Positions 29,403 to 40,080 of a stretch of DNA of 64,000 bases are shown here, one piece after another. Within the stretch, counting starts at the first letter, position 1; each line of letters starts with the position of its first letter. The stretch spans positions 560,501 to 624,500 of the forward strand of contig NZ_FNUZ01000002.1 in NCBI RefSeq assembly GCF_900108225.1, given 5' to 3'. A program made the translations under genes and the position numbers. The DNA comes from Thalassococcus halodurans. GTDB taxonomy: Bacteria; Pseudomonadota; Alphaproteobacteria; Rhodobacterales; Rhodobacteraceae. A model generated the notes under the pieces. That model worked only from the letters and a program-made list of their open reading frames with translations, was not told the origin of the DNA and searched no databases.

Positions 29403-29568
29403 GGCGAAACGCGAATTACCCCCTTGCGTTCAAGAAAACGATACGTATTTTCGCGCCTTCACGAGATTCAGGGTTGCCAGAGCCACGCCTACCAGCGTAT
29501 GTGCCCGAACAATCCAAGACATAGGGCATGTGTGCCATGCCCCGACACGCTTAAATTGAGGTTGAGAC

Positions 29569-29775
29569 ATGGCCGTCCAACAGAACAAAGTATCCAAATC
29601 GCGTCGCAACAACCGTCGTGCGCATGATGCGCTCGTCGCAGCGAACCCGAATGAATGTGACAACTGTGGCGAACTGAAGCGCCCGCACCACGTATGCCCG
29701 TCCTGCGGACACTACGCGGAACGCGAAGTCGTTGCACAGAACGACGAAATCGATCTGGACGAAGACGCAGCATAA
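29569..29775 (+). CDS. rpmF: 50S ribosomal protein L32
   Basis: A 68-aa protein with a basic N-terminus ([20 protein letters not shown]) and a four-cysteine zinc ribbon (CDNC ... CPSC). The acidic C-terminal tail is usual for alphaproteobacteria. It is followed by plsX, in the conserved yceD-rpmF-plsX-fabH order. Confidence 0.97.
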   Translation: MAVQQNKVSKSRRNNRRAHDALVAANPNECDNCGELKRPHHVCPSCGHYAEREVVAQNDEIDLDEDAA

Positions 29776-29797
29776 ACAACCGTCAAGGCCCACTTCC

Positions 29798-30901
29798 ATG
29801 ACCTCTGAACGGGATCACATGAAGGCGGGCGAAAACCCGGTTGTACTTTCGATCGACGCCATGGGCGGCGATCAAGGACCGGCGGCTGTTGTCGCCGGTA
29901 TTGCTTTGTCCGCAGAAAAGAACCCGGAAATCCGGTTCATTCTGCATGGTCCCAAAGATCAGCTTGAACCGCTTGTCGCCAAGAAAAGCGATCTGACCGG
30001 CCGTTGCGAGATTCGCGACGCCTCTGGCGTTGTCAGCATGGATGACAAACCCAGTCAGGTCATGCGCAGCGGCAAGGACACCTCGATGTGGTCCACGCTG
30101 GAAGCGGTCCGCCAGGGCGAAGCGACAGTTGCGGTCAGTTGTGGCAACACCGGCGCGCTTATGGCGCTGTCGATGATCCGTCTGCGCAAACTGCCAGGCG
30201 TGAACCGCCCTGCTATTGCGATTCTCTGGCCCTCGCGGAACCCGCAAGGGTTCAACGTGATGCTGGATGTGGGCGCTGACATCCGCGCGGATGCAGAAGA
30301 CCTGCTGCAGTACGCGCTGATGGGCGTGTCCTATGCCCGGAACGGTCTGAATCTGAAAAACCCGCGTGTGGGTCTTTTGAACGTCGGCACGGAAGAACAC
30401 AAAGGCCGTGCTGAACTGAAAGAAGCCCACGAGTTGATCGGCGACATTGCCGAGGATGGGCATTTCGAATTTGTCGGTTTCGTCGAGGGTGGCGATATTC
30501 CCGGCAATAAATGCGACGTCATTGTCACAGACGGCTTTACAGGCAACATCGCCCTGAAGACCGGTGAAGGCACCGCAAGCCTGATCAGTGATTTCCTGAA
30601 GCAGGCTTTTGCCTATTCCTTCTTGTCCCGCGTCGCATCTCTTCTGGCCCTGACATCGTTGAAGCGTCTGAAAAAACGCATCGACCCGCGCCGTGTAAAT
30701 GGCGGTGTTTTTCTGGGCCTTAACGGAACTGTGGTGAAATCCCACGGAGCAGCGGATGCCACTGGCGTTTCGGCTGCGGTTAAACTGGCATTCCAGCTCG
30801 CACAGACCGGATTCACCGATCGGATTGCAGCACGGGTTGCATCCGCCGCCGAGCGGGCACAGGATGTCAGTGAAAATGAAACGAACGGACCTGCAATATG
30901 A
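29798..30901 (+). CDS. plsX: Phosphate acyltransferase PlsX
   Basis: A 367-aa soluble enzyme with the N-terminal [12 protein letters not shown] motif and [13 protein letters not shown] and [13 protein letters not shown] segments. It makes acyl-phosphate from acyl-ACP for phospholipid synthesis. The start at 29798 (MTSERDHM) is used; 29819 (MKAGENP) is also possible. The stop overlaps the fabH start by four bases, so the two are translationally coupled. Confidence 0.95.
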   Translation: MTSERDHMKAGENPVVLSIDAMGGDQGPAAVVAGIALSAEKNPEIRFILHGPKDQLEPLVAKKSDLTGRCEIRDASGVVSMDDKPSQVMRSGKDTSMWSTLEAVRQGEATVAVSCGNTGALMALSMIRLRKLPGVNRPAIAILWPSRNPQGFNVMLDVGADIRADAEDLLQYALMGVSYARNGLNLKNPRVGLLNVGTEEHKGRAELKEAHELIGDIAEDGHFEFVGFVEGGDIPGNKCDVIVTDGFTGNIALKTGEGTASLISDFLKQAFAYSFLSRVASLLALTSLKRLKKRIDPRRVNGGVFLGLNGTVVKSHGAADATGVSAAVKLAFQLAQTGFTDRIAARVASAAERAQDVSENETNGPAI

Positions 30902-31869
30902 CACTCCGAGCTGTGGTTACGGGCTGTGGCCACTATCTTCCTGAACGGGTCGTCCCGAACTCGGAATTCGAACAAAGCCTTGAGACCAGCGATGAATGGA
31001 TTCGCGCGCGGTCTGGAATTGAACGCAGACATTTTGCAGCGGACGGTGAAACCACATCGGATCTTGCATCGAAAGCGGCGCAGAACGCACTGGATGATGC
31101 TGGTCTGAATGCGGACGACATCGACGCAATTATCGTTGCAACGTCGACACCCGACCTGACCTTCCCTTCTGCCGCAACCATGGTGCAGGCCAAGCTTGGC
31201 ATGACCCGCGGCTTTGCATTTGACGTCCAAGCGGTATGTGCAGGCTTTGTTTTTGCGCTCACAAACGCAAACGCGCTGATTCTGTCCGGTCAGGCAAAAC
31301 GCGTACTTGTGATCGGTGCCGAAACGTTCAGCCGCATTCTGGACTACACCGACAGATCCACATGCGTTTTGTTCGGCGACGGCGCTGGAGCGCTGATCCT
31401 TGAGGGTCAGACAGGAGAAGGGTCCAACGAAGATCGCGGCGTTCTGTCGACCGATCTGAACTCGGACGGTCGCCATCGCGATATCCTGTACGTCGACGGT
31501 GGCGTGTCTACCCAGACGACTGGACATCTTAAGATGGAAGGCCGCGAAGTGTTCCGCCACGCGGTTGAAAAACTGGCCCAGACCGCATCGCAAGCACTTG
31601 AAAACGCTGGACTTACCAGTGATGACGTCGATTGGGTTGTCCCGCATCAGGCCAACATCCGCATCATTCAGGGCACTGCCAAAAAACTTGGTTTGCCGAT
31701 GGAACAGGTGGTCGTCACGGTTCAAGACCACGGCAATACATCTGCCGCATCCATTCCTCTGGCCCTATCGGTCGGCAAGGAGCGCGGTCAGATCAAAACC
31801 GGCGATCTGGTGGTAACAGAAGCCATCGGTGGCGGGCTTGCCTGGGGTGCTGTGGTCATTCGCTGGTAA
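30898..31869 (+). CDS. fabH: Beta-ketoacyl-ACP synthase III
   Basis: A 323-aa condensing enzyme with active-site C114 in [11 protein letters not shown], the histidine in VPHQANIRI and the asparagine in [11 protein letters not shown]. It starts fatty acid synthesis by joining acetyl-CoA to malonyl-ACP. It overlaps plsX and is followed by ihfA after about 95 bases. Confidence 0.96.
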   Translation: MTLRAVVTGCGHYLPERVVPNSEFEQSLETSDEWIRARSGIERRHFAADGETTSDLASKAAQNALDDAGLNADDIDAIIVATSTPDLTFPSAATMVQAKLGMTRGFAFDVQAVCAGFVFALTNANALILSGQAKRVLVIGAETFSRILDYTDRSTCVLFGDGAGALILEGQTGEGSNEDRGVLSTDLNSDGRHRDILYVDGGVSTQTTGHLKMEGREVFRHAVEKLAQTASQALENAGLTSDDVDWVVPHQANIRIIQGTAKKLGLPMEQVVVTVQDHGNTSAASIPLALSVGKERGQIKTGDLVVTEAIGGGLAWGAVVIRW

Positions 31870-31965
31870 GCAAAAGACCACGGAAAATGCGGTCGCCAAC
31901 CCATTGATATTGACTCGGAAAATTCGCTCGGCCTATGCTTCCCAAAAGCATGGGGATTTGGAGAC

Positions 31966-32268
31966 ATGGGTGAGAAAACCCTGACGCGGATGGACCTTAG
32001 CGAAGCTGTGTTTCGTGAAGTGGGCCTGTCCAGAAATGAAAGCGCAGATCTGGTAGAATCCGTTCTGCAACATATGTCCGACGCACTCGTGCGTGGCGAA
32101 CAGGTCAAGATTTCTTCGTTTGGAACATTTTCGGTACGATCCAAAGCTGCCCGCGTGGGTCGCAATCCGAAGACCGGCGAAGAAGTACCTATTCAGCCCC
32201 GCCGCGTCCTGACATTCCGGCCGTCTCATTTGATGAAAGATCGCGTTGCGGACGGCAACAAAAGCTGA
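31966..32268 (+). CDS. ihfA: Integration host factor alpha subunit
   Basis: A 100-aa HU/IHF-fold protein. The alpha-type N-terminus ([17 protein letters not shown]), the [12 protein letters not shown] turn and the DNA-bending arm with [11 protein letters not shown] are clear. It bends DNA as a heterodimer with IhfB, which is not in this window. It is followed 10 bases later by a MerR gene, the conserved ihfA-merR pair. Confidence 0.95.
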   Translation: MGEKTLTRMDLSEAVFREVGLSRNESADLVESVLQHMSDALVRGEQVKISSFGTFSVRSKAARVGRNPKTGEEVPIQPRRVLTFRPSHLMKDRVADGNKS

Positions 32269-32278
32269 GGCTAACTGA

Positions 32279-33025
32279 ATGAGCAAATCGCCCGACGCCT
32301 TCCGAACAATCAGTGAGGTGGCGGAATGGCTTGATACGCCAGCGCATGTTTTGCGGTTCTGGGAAAGCAAGTTTTCCCAAGTGAAACCGGTAAAGCGCGC
32401 TGGAGGCCGTCGTTATTATCGTCCTTCCGACATGCTGCTTTTGGGCGGCATTAAACAGCTGTTGCACAACGATGGCCTGACCATCAAGGGCGCGCAAAAG
32501 GTGCTTTCGGACAAAGGTATCAAAGCGGTTTCGGCGTTGTCCCAGCCTTTGGAAACGGATGAAAAAGCGACACCGCTGAATGACGCAGGCGACACGCCCG
32601 CCCGACTGGATGGTGCCGCCGATCAGCCCGAAGTGGAAGAAGCCCCCTTCGAGGAAATGAGTCAGCCGGAACCCAACGTTGTTCCCTTCCAGCGCACCGA
32701 AGTCGCCGCTGAAAAGGTTGTCACATCTTCCGAAGATACAGCAACGCCCTCAGGCGAGGACAGCCTGCAACCCGATTTGTTCGGCGATATGTTTGCAGAT
32801 ACGAAAGCAGACGACGATGTTCAGGTGGTCGAGGATGACACACCAGAAGAGGCGCCCGCAGCCCTTCCTGATTCGACATCCGTGTCCGAAGCCCCCACAT
32901 CGGGCATTCTGAGCCTTGCTGCACGCATCACTAAGCTGAGCCCGGATAAGGCAAGCCAGATCGCGCCCTTTGTTCAGGAACTGCAATCAAAGCTGCAACA
33001 CGATAATTCGTCAGCGAGTGTCTAA
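32279..33025 (+). CDS. MerR-family transcriptional regulator
   Basis: A 248-aa protein. The MerR helix-turn-helix occupies residues about 8-75 ([35 protein letters not shown]). The remainder is acidic, Pro/Glu-rich and probably disordered, ending in a short helix (about 210-245). There is no cysteine cluster for metal sensing. This MerR subtype next to ihfA is conserved in alphaproteobacteria, but its targets are unknown to me. Confidence 0.9.
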   Translation: MSKSPDAFRTISEVAEWLDTPAHVLRFWESKFSQVKPVKRAGGRRYYRPSDMLLLGGIKQLLHNDGLTIKGAQKVLSDKGIKAVSALSQPLETDEKATPLNDAGDTPARLDGAADQPEVEEAPFEEMSQPEPNVVPFQRTEVAAEKVVTSSEDTATPSGEDSLQPDLFGDMFADTKADDDVQVVEDDTPEEAPAALPDSTSVSEAPTSGILSLAARITKLSPDKASQIAPFVQELQSKLQHDNSSASV

Positions 33026-33084
33026 ATTCTAGCAACCAAGGGGTTGCGACCGCTGGCAAAACCGCTATGACACACAGCACAAGT

Positions 33085-33161
33085 CGGGCTATAGCGCAGC
33101 CTGGTAGCGCGTCCGTCTGGGGGACGGAAGGTCGCAGGTTCGAGTCCTGCTAGCCCGACCA
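33085..33161 (+). tRNA. tRNA-Pro (GGG)
   Basis: Full cloverleaf with acceptor CGGGCTA/TAGCCCG, D stem GCGC/GCGC, anticodon loop CTGGGGG (anticodon GGG), T arm GCAGGTTCGAGTCCTGC and encoded CCA. Confidence 0.95.
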
Positions 33162-33285
33162 TTTTCACCGACTTGCTGGAAAAACGTCATAAGCGCAGGC
33201 TTTTCTGCGCGGATGTGGTGTTTGTTATTCCACTTGCCCCCAAACCCTTGCTAGTTAGACAAAACCAAACGTCACGGGGGTTGAT

Positions 33286-34362
33286 ATGGCCGGAGTACTT
33301 GCGAGCCAGCAAATCGAAGACATGATCGCCAAGGGGGCCATCACGGTCGCGCAGCCTTTGGTAGACGGTCAGATCCAACCGGCCAGCCTTGATCTGCGTT
33401 TGGGCAATGTCGCCTATCGTGTCCGCGCGTCGTTTCTTGCGCCCGAAGGCCAGACAGTGGCCGAGCGTATCGAAGAATTCGAAATGCACCGGATCGACCT
33501 GACCAATGGTGCCGTTCTGGAAAAGGGCTGTGTTTACGTCGTGCCCCTGATGGAAAGCCTCGCCCTGCCCGACGGTATTCAGGCCATCGCCAACGCCAAA
33601 AGCTCGACCGGTCGCCTGGACCTGCTGACACGCACCATCACCGATGGTGGTGCTGAATTTGACCGCATTGCCCAAGGCTACACAGGCCCGCTGTATGCCG
33701 AGATTTGCCCGCGTTCATTCTCGGTGCTCGTGCGCCCCGGCATGCGCTTGAACCAGATCCGGTTCCGCAACGGTCAGTCTGTTTTGACCGATCAGGAACT
33801 GACCGCGCTGCATGAAAGCGATACGCTCGTGTCCGGCGGGCCTGCTGTTATCGGCGACGGTCTGGGCTTCTCGGTTGATCTGGAACCCGAAGGAACCGAT
33901 CTGGTGGGCTACCGCGCCAAGCCGCACACGGGTGTCATCGATCTGGACCGGATCGGCGAATACGATCCCGCCGATTTCTGGGAAGAGCTGCGCACAACGA
34001 ACGGACAGATCATCCTTGATCCTGATGCCTTCTACATCCTTGTCAGCCGTGAAGCCGTTCACATCCCGCCGCAATACGCCGCCGAAATGGCGCCCTATTT
34101 GGCCATGGTCGGTGAATTCCGCGTGCACTATGCGGGTTTTTTTGATCCGGGCTTTGGCCATGCCGCAGCAGGCGGTCACGGATCACGTGGTGTTCTAGAG
34201 GTTCGCTGCCACGAAGCGCCGTTTGTTCTGGAACACGGTCAGGTCGTTGGGCGTCTGGTTTACGAACGTATGGATGAGATGCCCGCGCAGCTATACGGCG
34301 CTGGCATTGCATCCAACTATCAGGGCCAAGGCCTAAAACTGTCCAAGCACTTTAAAAGCTAA
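33286..34362 (+). CDS. dcd: 2'-deoxycytidine 5'-triphosphate deaminase, two-domain type
   Basis: A 358-aa protein, about twice the length of E. coli Dcd, made of two dUTPase-like folds. The first (about 1-175) has QPASLDLRLGNVAYRV, NAKSSTGRLDL and YAEICPRSFSVLVRPG; the second runs from about 195. This long form is usual in alphaproteobacteria. It deaminates dCTP to dUTP, feeding dTMP synthesis. It stands alone after tRNA-Pro. Confidence 0.9.
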   Translation: MAGVLASQQIEDMIAKGAITVAQPLVDGQIQPASLDLRLGNVAYRVRASFLAPEGQTVAERIEEFEMHRIDLTNGAVLEKGCVYVVPLMESLALPDGIQAIANAKSSTGRLDLLTRTITDGGAEFDRIAQGYTGPLYAEICPRSFSVLVRPGMRLNQIRFRNGQSVLTDQELTALHESDTLVSGGPAVIGDGLGFSVDLEPEGTDLVGYRAKPHTGVIDLDRIGEYDPADFWEELRTTNGQIILDPDAFYILVSREAVHIPPQYAAEMAPYLAMVGEFRVHYAGFFDPGFGHAAAGGHGSRGVLEVRCHEAPFVLEHGQVVGRLVYERMDEMPAQLYGAGIASNYQGQGLKLSKHFKS

Positions 34363-34376
34363 TAATATCCAGACAG

Positions 34377-34604
34377 TTAGCCGGAGTTTCGACGCGACGC
34401 CAATGCACGTTGTGCTTGGGCAATACCGCTTTGCGCGCGGCGTTCGTGGTGTGGCGAAATCGCCGCCTGCTGTGGGGTCTGGGGCACGGATTGGTTTCCC
34501 TCAGGCTTACGCGTGAACCGATTAAAGCCTGCATCAATTCCGCGACGGATGACACGCCCCAACACCATACGAACAACCATATTGATCAAGCCATTTGCGT
34601 TCAT
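34377..34604 (-). CDS. Hypothetical protein, 75 aa
   Basis: An ATG at 34604 with an AAGAGGCAG ribosome site opens a basic 75-residue protein: an amphipathic start (INMVVRMVLGRVIRRGID), then a Gln/Pro-rich middle and RRAQSGIAQAQRALASRR at the end. No membrane segment or known domain was recognised. It lies 84 bases after scpB on the same strand, so it may be the last gene of that operon. It is not TatA, which often follows scpB in relatives. Confidence 0.65.
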   Translation of the reverse strand: MNANGLINMVVRMVLGRVIRRGIDAGFNRFTRKPEGNQSVPQTPQQAAISPHHERRAQSGIAQAQRALASRRNSG

Positions 34605-34688
34605 GATCTGCCTCTTGGAGTTTTCTTTCCGCTCTGTCTGACAGACAATTGCGCCGAAAACTGGCAAAAACGCCGGAATTTTCTGGCC

Positions 34689-35381
34689 TTAGTCCTCGAA
34701 CATCTCGGACTGGCCCTCTGACGTTTCTTCCGCGGAATCCACATCCCCTTCGCCCGGCGTCGGGATCGCGCCCGGTGGCGGGCGGTTGTCCAACAGACCC
34801 GCAGCGCGCAATTCTTGCAAGCCCGGCAGATCCCGCGCGCTTTCAAGACCAAAATGATCAAGGAATTCTTCGGTCACAACGAAGGTCACAGGTCGGCCTG
34901 GCGTCATCCTGCGGCGGCCAAAGCGGATCCACTCCATCTCAAGAAGCTGGTCCACTGTTCCGCGGCTGACAGACACACCACGGATTTCTTCGATCTCGGC
35001 CCGTGTGACGGGCTGGTGATAGGCAATGATCGCCAGCGTTTCGATGGCCGCGCGGCTCAGCTTGCGGACCTCGACCGTTTCCTTTTGCATCAGAAAACCC
35101 AAATCAGGCGCGGTGCGAATGGCCCAAGCATCACCCACCTTCACCACGTTCACGCCCCTGCCCTCATACCGCTTGCGCAGATGTACCAACGCCTCGGCCG
35201 CGTCGCAGCCGTGGGGCATCCGGTCATTCAGGTCTTTGACCGTTTGGGGTTCGGCAGAGGCAAAGAGAATTGCTTCGACCATACGTTCCTGTTCGCCCAT
35301 GGGCGGTGCGTCGAACAGGCTGTCGTTTTCGATCGGCTGACGTTCTTCGCTTTCTGTGGTGGACAAATCGTCGTCGTTCAT
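34689..35381 (-). CDS. scpB: Segregation and condensation protein B
   Basis: A 230-aa protein with two winged-helix domains at about 30-190 (ILFASAEPQTVKDLNDRMP; AAIETLAIIAYHQPVTRAEIEEIRG). The ends are acidic and probably flexible. ScpB binds ScpA to form the kleisin complex of SMC condensin. It starts four bases after the scpA stop. Confidence 0.94.
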   Translation of the reverse strand: MNDDDLSTTESEERQPIENDSLFDAPPMGEQERMVEAILFASAEPQTVKDLNDRMPHGCDAAEALVHLRKRYEGRGVNVVKVGDAWAIRTAPDLGFLMQKETVEVRKLSRAAIETLAIIAYHQPVTRAEIEEIRGVSVSRGTVDQLLEMEWIRFGRRRMTPGRPVTFVVTEEFLDHFGLESARDLPGLQELRAAGLLDNRPPPGAIPTPGEGDVDSAEETSEGQSEMFED

Positions 35382-35385
35382 AACT

Positions 35386-36189
35386 CTAGCTTTCCGATTT
35401 GCGTTCAGCGCGCTTTACCATGATCGGGGCAAACATTTCTTCTTGTTTGATTTGGGCCTTCCCCTCTTTCACCAGCTCAAGCGAGGCCGCGAAAGTAGCA
35501 GCAGTGGCCGAGCGGCGCATCACAGGGTCGTCGCCCCAGCCGTCGGGCAAATAACTGACGATATCTGTCCAAGTCCCAGCAAAGCCGATCATACCGCGCA
35601 AACGTTCCAGCGCCTGCTCCATCGTAAAGACACGGTCACGGTCCAGAATAAAGGGGCGGAATTCGTCTTTGGTGCGGATGCGGGCATAGCCCTGCATCAG
35701 ATCCAGCAGGGTTGCGGTGTATTTGACCTTGCGCACACTTTGCATCTTTTCGGGGATGCCGCGCACAAAGAAATCACGGCCCTTCTGGTCGCGCCCCATA
35801 AGCCGCGCCGCCACATCGCGCATCGCCTGAAGGCGTTCCAGCTGATAGGCAAGGTGCGCGGCCAGTTCTTCGCCGGATGGGCCTTCCTCGGTCGGATCGG
35901 GCGGCAGCAACAAACGTGATTTCAGAAACGCCAACCAAGCTGCCATCACCAGATAATCGGCGGCCAGTTCGATCCGCAGTTCTTTGGCTTTCTCGACAAA
36001 GCTCAGATACTGACGCGCCAGTTCCAGAACACTGATTTTGCGCAGATCGACCTTTTGCGACCGTGACAGCATCAGAAGAAGGTCCAGAGGCCCTTCAAAA
36101 CCGTCCACGTCAACAATCAGCGCCTCGGCCTCAAGCCGTTCGGCGACGCTGACGGTATCTAATGGTAGGTTGTCCTGTGTCTCAGTCAT
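35386..36189 (-). CDS. scpA: Segregation and condensation protein A
   Basis: A 267-aa kleisin. The N-terminal SMC-binding motif VDGFEGPLDLLLMLSRSQKVDL (split across about residues 29-50) and the C-terminal winged helix (SATAATFAASLELVKEGK) are clear. The start at 36189 overlaps the nagZ end by eight bases, which suggests translational coupling; an upstream start at 36207 is unlikely. Confidence 0.94.
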   Translation of the reverse strand: MTETQDNLPLDTVSVAERLEAEALIVDVDGFEGPLDLLLMLSRSQKVDLRKISVLELARQYLSFVEKAKELRIELAADYLVMAAWLAFLKSRLLLPPDPTEEGPSGEELAAHLAYQLERLQAMRDVAARLMGRDQKGRDFFVRGIPEKMQSVRKVKYTATLLDLMQGYARIRTKDEFRPFILDRDRVFTMEQALERLRGMIGFAGTWTDIVSYLPDGWGDDPVMRRSATAATFAASLELVKEGKAQIKQEEMFAPIMVKRAERKSES

Positions 36190-37195
36190 CCACGCGCTTC
36201 TCTTCAAGCGCGGATAGCTTGGCCGTCAGATCGTCAATGTCAACCTGTGGCGCGGTTTTACGGGTCTTTAGCGCCTGTTCTGCGCGGGCTTGCGCCGCAT
36301 CAGACATAACGCCGATCTGGTCCATAAGGGCGATCATTTCGTCCAGATAGCCGTTGCAATGCAGAACGGCATCACAGCCCGCAGCAATGGAAGCGGCCCC
36401 GCGTTCGGCAACGGTACCCGACAGTGCCTCCATCGAGATATCGTCGGTCATGATGAACCCGTTGAACCCGATATCGTTCCGGATCAGATCGATCATCATT
36501 TTGCTGGTTGTCGCCGGTTCGTCTGTCAGCGCCTCATACACCAGATGGGCTGTCATGCCGAAGGGCAGATCAGCAAAAGGTTTGAAGGCCGCGAAATCGG
36601 TTACATAAAGCTCATCTGCGGGCAGTGAAATGCGCGGCAGTTCAAGATGGCTGTCCATCTGCGCAAGACCATGTCCCGGAATGTGTTTCACGACCGGAAA
36701 AACGCCGCCATCCAGATGGGCCTTAGCAACGGCCTGACCTATGCGAACAACCTGATCCAGATCGGTGCCATAACACCGGTTGCGCAGAAACGGATGCGTC
36801 CCATCGCGGGCGATGTCCAGCATGGGCGCGCAATTGCCATCGATCCCGAGCGACAGAAGCTCTGCAGCGATGATCCGATAGCGCAGGTACATGACCTGCT
36901 CGGCGTTTTTTCCCGACGCGTCGACATGATCCAAAGGCGCGGGCCATTCGCGCGCCAAGGGTGGGCGTAGGCGCTGGACGCGACCGCCCTCTTGATCAAT
37001 GAAAACAGGGGCTCGCCAGCCAACGCTCGCGCGCAAGTCATCTGTCAGTTTACGTATCTGATCAGCTGTCTCAAGATTACGGGCAAACAGAATGAAGCCC
37101 AACGGATTGGCATCCCGAAAGAACGCCTTTTCGTTTTGGCTTACGGAAAGCCCCTCACATCCAAGGATTGCCGCCCCGAAACGCGGCTGGGTCAT
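36182..37195 (-). CDS. nagZ: Beta-N-acetylhexosaminidase NagZ
   Basis: A 337-aa GH3 enzyme. The catalytic loop KHIPGHGLAQMDSH carries the Asp-His dyad, and the nucleophile is in TDDISMEAL. It removes GlcNAc from muropeptides in cell-wall recycling. There is no signal peptide, as expected for a cytoplasmic enzyme. Its start overlaps the SPOR gene stop by four bases (ATGA). Confidence 0.94.
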   Translation of the reverse strand: MTQPRFGAAILGCEGLSVSQNEKAFFRDANPLGFILFARNLETADQIRKLTDDLRASVGWRAPVFIDQEGGRVQRLRPPLAREWPAPLDHVDASGKNAEQVMYLRYRIIAAELLSLGIDGNCAPMLDIARDGTHPFLRNRCYGTDLDQVVRIGQAVAKAHLDGGVFPVVKHIPGHGLAQMDSHLELPRISLPADELYVTDFAAFKPFADLPFGMTAHLVYEALTDEPATTSKMMIDLIRNDIGFNGFIMTDDISMEALSGTVAERGAASIAAGCDAVLHCNGYLDEMIALMDQIGVMSDAAQARAEQALKTRKTAPQVDIDDLTAKLSALEEKRVDD

Positions 37196-38199
37196 CGTGT
37201 GACCACCGGAATGCAGTCAGCCTTACCAGCAACAAACGCAGCACAGAAACGGCGCGCATCCGACATGTCGTCAAAGCCATGGGCGCGGAGGCGATAGAAA
37301 ATCTTGCCGCCCGAGCTGGCCTTTTCGATCACACGATCTTTGCCTTCCAGATAGTCGCCAAAGCGGCCCTGCAGACGTGTCCATTCCGAACGCGCGACCT
37401 CGACACTGTCAAAGGCGCCAAGCTGCACCAGACGCGTTCCCTTGGGAAGTGCGGCGGGATCAAGCTCTTTTGTGCCCGTGGCAACTGGTGCTGCGGGCGC
37501 AGAGAGCGATGCCGTCTGGAGCCCTTGCGGACGGCGGATCGGGCGCAAGGACTTGGCGACGCCTGCAACATCTGCAGGAATAATCGCCTTTACAGGTTGC
37601 GCAGCCGGTTCTTGAACAACGTTGTTGGCCGCCAAGGCCGCTGTCACCACAGGATCGACCTCTTCTTCGACCTTAGCCAAGGGCGTAAACGGTTGCGCAT
37701 CTCCGGCGATCTGATCAGCCAATGCCTGAAGCAACTTTTCGGCATCATCCGCGCCGGTCAGTTCCATCATGCTGGGCAGTGTGGAGTCGACAGCCTCTTC
37801 GGTCGGAGCCGAGATAGGCTGGATACGTTCGATCTGCTGGGTTTGCTGACGCAGTTCCGCAACGGCCATATCTTCTTCGGTCAAGCCAGCGCTTTGCGGT
37901 GCAAGGCGCAATGTATCTGCTGGCGCGGCGGCTGTGCCGCTTCCGGCCACATCGTTCACAGCCAAACCTTGGTGATCCGCCGGGCGACCACCTGGATTCT
38001 CCGGAGCAATGCGCATGGGGCCTTCTGCGGCGCGTACAACCGGTACGCCGCTGACGTCCCGCATCACCAGTTCGGTTCCCCAGATGCCAACGCCCACGAT
38101 CAGCGCCAACGATACCCCTGCGCCTGCAAGGTTCGTCAAACGCCGCACGCCGCTGGTTGCGGCTGCGGGCGCGTTATCAGTGCGATAGTAGTCTGCCAT
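37192..38199 (-). CDS. SPOR-domain membrane protein
   Basis: A 335-aa type II membrane protein: cytoplasmic start, one helix at about residues 20-40, a long Pro/Ala/Glu-rich periplasmic linker, and a C-terminal SPOR domain at about 255-330 (VQLGAFDSVEVARSEWTRL and FYRLRAHGFDD). SPOR domains bind denuded peptidoglycan at the division site. It lies between argS and nagZ, in the conserved argS-SPOR-nagZ-scpAB string. Confidence 0.9.
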   Translation of the reverse strand: MADYYRTDNAPAAATSGVRRLTNLAGAGVSLALIVGVGIWGTELVMRDVSGVPVVRAAEGPMRIAPENPGGRPADHQGLAVNDVAGSGTAAAPADTLRLAPQSAGLTEEDMAVAELRQQTQQIERIQPISAPTEEAVDSTLPSMMELTGADDAEKLLQALADQIAGDAQPFTPLAKVEEEVDPVVTAALAANNVVQEPAAQPVKAIIPADVAGVAKSLRPIRRPQGLQTASLSAPAAPVATGTKELDPAALPKGTRLVQLGAFDSVEVARSEWTRLQGRFGDYLEGKDRVIEKASSGGKIFYRLRAHGFDDMSDARRFCAAFVAGKADCIPVVTR

Positions 38200-38276
38200 G
38201 CCTGCCCTACTCCTACAGCGGACCGCATTGCGATCCACCATATGCCTGCTCGATTTCAGACCGGCATGAGCGTTTT

Positions 38277-40022
38277 TTAACGCATTTCTTCTGCCGGTTT
38301 GACGCCCAAAATACCAAGACCTGCGGAAATAACAACCGCGACGGCCTGTGCCAGCGCGATTTTCGCTTGGCTGGTTGCGGCATCGCCGTCCTGCAGGAAG
38401 CGTAGGGACACTTCATCGTTGCCACGGTTCCACAGGCTGTGGAAGTCGGACGCAAGTTCATACAGGTAGAACGCTACGCGATGCGGCTCATGCGTACGGG
38501 CTGCAATCTCTGCCAGACGCGGCCATTCCGCCAGTTTCTTGGCGACGTTGACCTCGGCCTCATGGGACAGATTGCTCAGGTCAGCGGCGGCCAATGTCGG
38601 GATCGACACATCAATGCCCGCCTCTTTCGCCTTACGCAGAACCGAATGCACACGGGCGTGCGCGTACTGAACGTAGAATACGGGGTTGTCTTTGGACTGC
38701 TCTTGAACCTTTTCAAAGTCAAAGTCCAAAGGCGCGTCGTTCTTGCGCGTCAACATCACGAAACGCGTCACATCCGAGCCGACCTCGTCCACAACATCGC
38801 GCAGAGTGACAAACGTCCCTGCCCGCTTGGACATCTTGAACGGCTCGCCGTTTTTATACAGCTTCACCAACTGGCACAGTTTGATGTCGACCGGAACTTT
38901 GGCTTCGGACAGCGCCGCAACCGCCGCTTTCATCCGCTTCACATAGCCACCGTGATCGGCACCGAAAACGTCGATCAATGCATCAAAGCCACGGGTGAGC
39001 TTATCGTAGTGATAGGCGATATCCGGCGCGAAATAGGTCCAGCTGCCGTCCGACTTCATGATCGGGCGGTCAACATCGTCGCCGTAGTCCGTGGATTTGA
39101 ACAACGTCTGTTCGCGCGGCTCCCAATCTTCGGGCAGCTTGCCTTTGGGCGGCTCAAGCGTGCCGCGATAGATCAGACCCTTGCCCTTCAGATCGTCAAT
39201 CGCTGCTTCGATGCGGCCTGTGCCGTAAAGCGACTTCTCGGAAAAGAAGTGATCCATGGTCACGTTCAAACGTGCCAGATCTTCGCGGATCAGGTCCATC
39301 ATCTGATCGGTCGCGAAAGTGCGCACTTTTTCCAGCCAGACGTCTTCTGGCTGATCGACGTATTCATCACCGACCATGTTTTTCAGCGCTTCGCCGACCG
39401 GCACAAGGTAATCGCCCGGATAGGTGCCGTCCGCGAACTCAACATCCCGACCATGCGCCTCAAGGTAGCGCAGGTACACAGACCGTGCGAGGACATCGAC
39501 CTGTGCACCGCCGTCGTTGATGTAGTATTCGCGCGTAACGTCGTAGCCTGCGAATTGCAGAAGCGACGCAAGAGCATCGCCAAAGACCGCACCACGCGTG
39601 TGACCAACATGCAAAGGGCCGGTCGGGTTGGCAGACACGTACTCAACATTCACCTTCTGACCCGCGCCCATATCAGAGCGGCCGTATTCGGCTCCCTGAT
39701 CCAGAACCGCCTTGGTCACGTCCTGCCAGACCGCCCCATCCAGACGCAGGTTGATGAACCCCGGCCCAGCCACTTCGGCAGTGGTGATACGGTCGTCCGA
39801 AGCAAGCTTGGCCACCAGTGCATCAGCGATGTCGCGCGGCTTTTGGCCGGCGGGTTTTGCCAGCACCATTGCAGCGTTCGTCGCCATGTCACCGTGCAAC
39901 GGATCGCGCGGCGGCTCGACCGTGATCGGAGCAAGGTTAAGCCCCTCGGGGAGGCTGCCTTCTTTCTGCATTTCTTCAACCGCGGTCAGCACCAGGCTGC
40001 GGATCTGGGCAAAGAGGTTCAT
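38277..40022 (-). CDS. argS: Arginyl-tRNA synthetase
   Basis: A 581-aa class I synthetase with an N-terminal Add-1 domain (1-90), the HIGH motif as HVGH in [18 protein letters not shown] as KMSKR in [12 protein letters not shown], and a DALR anticodon domain at the end. Its length and order are normal. It is probably first in the leftward operon with the SPOR gene, nagZ and scpAB. Confidence 0.97.
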   Translation of the reverse strand: MNLFAQIRSLVLTAVEEMQKEGSLPEGLNLAPITVEPPRDPLHGDMATNAAMVLAKPAGQKPRDIADALVAKLASDDRITTAEVAGPGFINLRLDGAVWQDVTKAVLDQGAEYGRSDMGAGQKVNVEYVSANPTGPLHVGHTRGAVFGDALASLLQFAGYDVTREYYINDGGAQVDVLARSVYLRYLEAHGRDVEFADGTYPGDYLVPVGEALKNMVGDEYVDQPEDVWLEKVRTFATDQMMDLIREDLARLNVTMDHFFSEKSLYGTGRIEAAIDDLKGKGLIYRGTLEPPKGKLPEDWEPREQTLFKSTDYGDDVDRPIMKSDGSWTYFAPDIAYHYDKLTRGFDALIDVFGADHGGYVKRMKAAVAALSEAKVPVDIKLCQLVKLYKNGEPFKMSKRAGTFVTLRDVVDEVGSDVTRFVMLTRKNDAPLDFDFEKVQEQSKDNPVFYVQYAHARVHSVLRKAKEAGIDVSIPTLAAADLSNLSHEAEVNVAKKLAEWPRLAEIAARTHEPHRVAFYLYELASDFHSLWNRGNDEVSLRFLQDGDAATSQAKIALAQAVAVVISAGLGILGVKPAEEMR

Positions 40023-40080
40023 GTCGTGTCCTCACATCATTCGGCCCGCGTCTTAACACGGCATCCGGTAAGGTCAACGA

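Noticed and set aside
33085-33161. tRNA-Pro as the edge of a genomic island
   Set aside because: Flanking genes (ihfA-merR and dcd) are core genes with ordinary composition and no integrase.
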